Shown: positions 59,727 to 64,000 of the stretch, one piece after another | How positions within the stretch are numbered: the first letter of the stretch is position 1 | Layout of the letters: every line of letters starts with the position of its first letter | Assembly: GCA_963576785.1 (NCBI GenBank) | Contig: OY756139.1 | Span: 3,472,001-3,536,000, forward strand | DNA: 64,000 bases | Direction: 5' to 3' | Source: Chlorophyllum brunneum | Taxonomy: Eukaryota; Basidiomycota; Agaricomycetes; Agaricales; Agaricaceae | Notes under the pieces: generated by a model | What the model was told of the DNA's origin: nothing | What the model saw: the letters and a program-made list of their open reading frames with translations, nothing else | Database searches by the model: none | Position numbers and translations under genes: made by a program

Positions 59727-60104
59727 CTAGAACCCCACATACAGCTCCATTTCTTGAAACGATCGGATTCGAAGTTTGAACTCCGATACTACCAATGGCC
59801 TATAGGTCTCTAATGAATGCCTCCAAGGAGCAAAGACTTGCCTCTGGTCGTGATTAATGATAGCACGGATAACGCCCAGCAGAGCGATTAATGAGTCTTC
59901 TTGTTCCAATGTTGGGCGACTCGGGTTGTCAATCCACCTGCCATCCTCTGATCCGAATAGTAAAACTATCTCCACTCTCCTCTTCACTGGATTATTCATT
60001 CGTAGCGCACAGGATTTGACCGTGGGCTGTGGTGGTGTAATCGAATCGACGATCAGTGGACTGCTTTGAGGATCATGAGCGTTAGATACCATGTCCCCTG
60101 ACAC
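59727..60104 (-). CDS. Hypothetical 125-residue protein
   Basis: An open frame with a plausible N-terminus (MSGDMVSNAHDPQSS) and a mixed helical body (SLIALLGVIRAIINHDQRQ, then EFKLRIRSFQEMELY). I do not recognise it and see no intron. It may be a real small gene or chance. Confidence 0.35.
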   Translation of the reverse strand: MSGDMVSNAHDPQSSPLIVDSITPPQPTVKSCALRMNNPVKRRVEIVLLFGSEDGRWIDNPSRPTLEQEDSLIALLGVIRAIINHDQRQVFAPWRHSLETYRPLVVSEFKLRIRSFQEMELYVGF

Positions 60105-60397
60105 GATAACCCGATGTTAAGAACTTATCACGGACCTTTCATTGGGAACCGAGAGGCGTCCAAGTTGAATCGTGATTTAATGGCCGATTGCATATCCGAG
60201 CCACCTCGACTATAGACTGTAAAACCTGGGGTCACTGAAGCCTAAGTGGATAGTAAAGTGGTAAAGACAGAACGAAGGACAATACTGTCCGATCTCAAAC
60301 CATCTTTCATGTGCACGGTGTGGAGATATAGAATCATGTCACGTGACGATCCATTAAAACGACTTAACATGTTTTTTCTCTTTGTCTTGCTGGCATC
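60105..60397. other. Short intergenic region upstream of FunK1
   Basis: Nothing recognisable apart from a CACGTGAC block near 60339-60346. It should hold the promoter of the kinase gene. Confidence 0.45.
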
Positions 60398-62677
60398 ATG
60401 ACCATCGGGGGACTCAAGGAACATTTTCCTTGGTGCAATCGCGATGAAATAGTTGATATACCACCCATTTGCAAAACGAACCTTAAAGCCTTCTATCAGC
60501 ATCTCAACGTGGACACGGGACAAAATGCACAAGACGAACGAAGTATGGAAGATTGTCCAAAGACGCGACCGACGGAAATTCCAGAAATAACAACGTTGGG
60601 GTCGTCTGTGGCGTTCATCGATGTGGTGAACAGTATTTTAGACAACTTGGGTGTAGAAAAAAGTATGTTCCGCTCGTGTTAGTCGATCCCAAGGACTAAT
60701 TCTCATTTGTCGTGTTATAGATATCGAATTCCATGCCGGCCGTGACATTTTCTTAGCTGACCGCCCCACCGACACGTACGCTAAGCCAGACATTATTGCT
60801 CATCGGCGAGCACTGCCTCCCCGTAAAGATGGAAAATATCACTGGAGTTCACTCGAAATTGCAATCAAATTTCATTCCCCTGGACACGACCGTGAAGACC
60901 TTATTACACAAGCCGCTACCTACGCTACATATCTACTCGAAGCTCGACCAGATCTCGTCTCAACACTTGGCTTACTAGTCAACGAAGATGATCTCGTCTT
61001 CATTATTTGCAACGCACATAGGGTTAAGAAACTCGAACTTTCGGAACCAGAGAAGTTTATGTCATTACTTGCTGCCGTTGTGAAATATCTTAATCAAGGT
61101 CAAAGCCAAGCACGCGATTGGACATTATCTAGAAGGATGAATGATGAGGATCAGGTTGCGTTTGATTTGATTACTCCTGAAAAGGAGACGTACCCGGCCT
61201 GCTCCTTTCATTATGCCAGTGATCCTTTTGGTCGACGTGTCAACATCTTTTTTCACAAACCCGGTGGCAAGGTTTCGGCGCAACGCGTAATCAAGGACCA
61301 ATACATAAGGGATAAAGGTCGTTGGGACGAGAGGGACATCCTCAAGATTACACATAAGGATAAACCATACCCTGCTGTTGTAAGAATGGCTTTTTGGTGC
61401 AAGCTTGGACATGCGCGTTGTGGCAATCGCATCAAGGTCCGCATGTGTTTTGAGGATTACGGTACAAGTTTTATGGAGTTGGATACTCCCCGAAAGGTTC
61501 TCTATGCTATATACGATCTCTTGGAGGGTGAGGCGTTTGGTTTACTGAAGTAGGCTTGTTCTCATGTTTTCTACAGTCACTCGAAGTCTTTACGTTGATC
61601 ATGGAATCCTCCACTGCGATATTAGTCCAGGAAACATCGTGATTAGGCCTCAAGTGCTAGCGCGGGGCATCGAGACATCTCCGTCCGCATCTCCCGTCTT
61701 TATTGAACACTTGTTGGACAACAAGTAGGTATTTCCTGCATTTTACGGATTTTCGTAGCTCACGATAACTCGTAGGGGACACAAACACGAGTCATCCATT
61801 CTCCTTATCGATTTCGGCTACAGCAGAAATCTTCGGGCTTCCAAACCTCCTGAAGATGGATGTACCGTAAGTCCTATCTTACACCCTGACAATATTAAAC
61901 TTAATGCGCGTTTAGGGTACACCTGTATTTATCGCTCGCGCTGTTCGAGCTGGAAAACCATTACCGTTTTACAGGGTAGGGCTTTTCATTCCATTACCAA
62001 CACTCGTTGAAGGCATCCACGATACATACTCCTCGATTCACCCGCGGCGTATGAAAGGGTTCGATGGTCCATACACAGTGGATATTTTAAAAAAGGATGC
62101 TCCTGCCGACGCACCTGCATGGCGCCATGAACTCTGTCACGATGCAGAATCCATCATCTGGGTTTGCTTCTGGTGGGCTATTCAAGCTGCACCAAAGGGC
62201 GCACCAGAAGAACGTCTTCATCCCTTATACTGGTCCTCCTTACTACCTTCGGATGATGAATCTCAACAGGAATGGCAAAGGAGGGATGATCGGTGGATGC
62301 TTCTACATGCATTTTCATCCCACGATAAAGTGTTGCATTCGGGATATGGAGCGCTTGGGGAGTTATTTCAGAACATGGCTTGGGGAATTGACCATGATTA
62401 CCATTGGGCTCAGGATGCTAATCGAAGAAAAGTGGAATATGTGAATGAATTAATGCAACGTTTGATTTTGAATTTTGTTGTTGAGAATGGGGATGCGGAG
62501 TTTATGGATTGGGAGAAGGCGAGGGAGCCGAGATCGCTTCGACGGGTATATCCTTATTTTGAACCGGAGGAGGAGAAAGAGGGGGATGATGGTAATAGTG
62601 ATGATGAGGATGACGAGGAGGATGATGATAATGATGACGAGGACCATGAGAGTGGGGAGAGGGTTAAGGACGAATAG
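60398..62677 (+). CDS. FunK1-type fungal protein kinase
   Basis: Five exons (60398-60662, 60721-61527, 61577-61724, 61776-61866, 61916-62677) encode 690 residues. The N-terminal half has the FunK1 pattern of DIFLADRPTDT, then a nuclease-like stretch (SLEIAIKFH, followed by GHDREDLITQAATYA). The kinase part has the catalytic loop HCDISPGN at 370-377, with Cys in place of the usual Arg of HRD, and the metal-binding DFG at 419-421. FunK1 kinases are an expanded agaricomycete family distantly related to aminoglycoside phosphotransferases; targets are mostly unknown. After the DFG come GTPVFIARAV and an FWWAIQ motif typical of the family. The C-terminal 40 residues are very acidic (Asp/Glu runs). 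The glycine-rich loop and ATP-binding Lys are not obvious, as is usual in this family. Confidence 0.88.
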
Positions 62678-63086
62678 GGTTATTCCGTTCATAAAATTTT
62701 ATAATCTGTGACTATCCTCTTCGTAGTTGAAGAAAGCTTATACACAGTTCAAATATACACTTTATACACTTGCCAGTTTGACGGTCGTGGCGCTGGTCTA
62801 ATAATAGCGTGAGGATGGGCGGGCATCAAAGAGTGTCGAGCTGAGGTACGGGAAGGGACTGCCTTCTTGGGTCATTTACGAAGCTCACGAGTGATTCCGT
62901 GGTGACATATGTGTAATAATAAACCCAGAGCAGTGTACAAAGGAATTTTTTTAAATCCGTTAAAATTCGAAAATCTCCAAACCGATTTCATCTTTCATCC
63001 AAGTAGTCCCTGCGGTACCACAAAATCATACACATCCGACAAAGACTGAATGACGAAAGAACATGACCGCATCACGAGGGGGTATA
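62678..63086. other. Intergenic, convergent 3' ends
   Basis: Lies between the end of the kinase gene and the end of the CBM1 gene on the other strand. No gene seen. Confidence 0.5.
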
Positions 63087-63376
63087 TTACACGGAGCTTG
63101 TGGGGGTCGGAAGAGGGGTGCTACTAGCGGTTGTGGGGAATACGGATGGGCTGGCGCCTGGGATGCATATCCAGTAGTATTCATTTTGAGGGACACAGCC
63201 AGATCCGGGAGCGCAGTCTATATTGCTTTTAGGGACGAAATGCGAAAGGTTGAGGTTGGATACTAACCTGAAGGTCCATTGTACAAACGCCCACCGCATT
63301 GGTCCCAGAAGGGAACGTAGGCGGATACTTGGGAGATGGAGATGGTGAAAGCGATTAGAGTAGCGGTGAACTTCAT
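63087..63376 (-). CDS. Small secreted CBM1-only protein
   Basis: Two exons on the minus strand (63268-63376 and 63087-63217, 50-nt intron) give a 79-residue protein that no single reading frame shows. The first 19 residues, MKFTATLIAFTISISQVSA, are a clear signal peptide. Then comes a fungal cellulose-binding module of CBM family 1: WDQCGGRLYNGPSDC followed by APGSGC, VPQNEYYWIC and a Pro, with the four conserved Cys expected to form two disulfides, and aromatic Trp, Tyr and Tyr-Trp on the binding face. It ends in a 25-residue Ser/Thr/Pro-rich tail typical of an O-glycosylated linker, but no catalytic domain follows: the frame stops. A CBM1-only protein could be an effector-like secreted lectin or the remains of a plant cell-wall enzyme. 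A TATA-like element sits 48 bp upstream. Confidence 0.82.
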
Positions 63377-63423
63377 TTGTCGAGGATTTTTTTCTGGGGC
63401 AACCAAGATGATGGGGGGTGTGG

Positions 63424-63432
63424 ATTTATATG
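63424..63432 (-). promoter_or_regulatory. TATA-like element of the CBM1 gene
   Basis: CATATAAAT on the minus strand, about 48 nt before the ATG at 63376. The distance fits a core promoter with a very short leader. Confidence 0.5.
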
Positions 63433-64000
63433 CGCTTGGGTGTCGGTTTTATCTCGCATCGGAACGTGCAGGGGACCTAGATCCTGTACCTCTGGATAAG
63501 TATCTCTATTCACCCCATTGCACCGCGGAAAAACAACGACAGAAAAATCAGGGTCATGCCCCAGTAAGAATAATTCTCCTTGTGGTTTCTCAGATCAAAT
63601 TGCTAGAATAACGAGCGTGATGTTGGTATGATTTCAATTCAGGGTTGCTCCCGCGACTTTATTCAAGTTGTTGTCGGGTAGTTATACAGCGATGATCGGT
63701 ATAAAGAAGCTATGCTATCCTGAGCTGTAAACCCATTTCTAGACTAACTGTGGTCGCTGTTCGAGATAATGACGGGGTGTTTGGTGTTTAGGATAGTGGC
63801 AAGACTCGACGTTGTGATGGAGATGATGAGGGGCATGAATTCGAGAGGATTCGCGGAGCCGCAGACACGGCAATTGCCGAGAGCACTCTTGCCTCTGCCA
63901 CCATGCTCGACTTCCTCTGCTGCCTCTCTAGAAAACGGTCCCGTCCACTCGTGAGTCAAGTGTTTGTTGCTGGTGTATCATCACTAATGTGTTATAGATC
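63433..64000. other. No gene seen at the right edge
   Basis: Only overlapping short frames (63744-63959 minus, 63769-63954 plus) with no family resemblance. A gene truncated by the window edge cannot be ruled out. Confidence 0.4.

Overview
The window is nuclear DNA of a basidiomycete fungus, most likely an agaricomycete; I cannot resolve the genus. The evidence is dense short spliceosomal introns (mostly 49-65 nt, GT..AG, often with a CTAAY-type branch site) and families typical of mushrooms: a fungal adenylate cyclase with RA-LRR-PP2C-cyclase layout, a FunK1 kinase, a DUF6699-like protein, an agaricomycete EF-hand/ZZ protein, a non-canonical G-alpha, an expanded BCS1 and a CBM1 protein. Gene models were built by hand from GT/AG sites and frame continuity, so exon ends are predictions.

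Layout. 1-3.3 kb: no recognisable gene. 3.3-7.8 kb: 11-exon EF-hand/ZZ-finger protein. 9.05-9.9 kb: DUF6699-like protein. 10.9-14.9 kb: tandem duplication of an F-box gene plus a tRNA-Lys; copy 1 kept the F-box gene and lost the tRNA, copy 2 kept the tRNA and its F-box gene is frameshifted. 15.1-21.0 kb: adenylate cyclase (minus strand), sharing a 137-bp divergent intergenic region with a Cut2/Pds1-like securin candidate at 21.2-22.9 kb.

23.7-36.9 kb: a repeat-rich segment made of decayed securin copies and copies of an unknown coiled-coil gene ('gene A'). Its core is an R-U-R-U-R array (959-bp R, 4117-bp U, period 5076 bp) in which I found no differences between copies. Three gene A copies look intact; the securin copies are broken.

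37.1-39.0 kb: a protein with two P-loop GTPase domains whose exon pattern is itself duplicated. 40.2-43.2 kb: 16-exon G-alpha with Ala at the switch II Gln position and a 9-nt microexon. 43.6-45.4 kb: F-box protein. 45.8-48.0 kb: a hypothetical ORF and a four-span membrane protein. 48.3-52.3 kb: single-exon FGAM synthase of purine synthesis, followed by tRNA-Thr. 53.9-55.2 kb: Arf-like GTPase fused to an unknown C-terminal domain. 56.1-58.9 kb: BCS1-like AAA ATPase. 60.4-62.7 kb: FunK1 kinase. 63.1-63.4 kb: 79-residue secreted CBM1-only protein.

The genes are not one pathway. Several are signalling parts (adenylate cyclase, G-alpha, Arf-like, FunK1) next to housekeeping genes (purine synthesis, tRNAs, mitochondrial AAA). 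The most unusual biology is the duplication and decay: the securin/gene A array and the F-box/tRNA pair.
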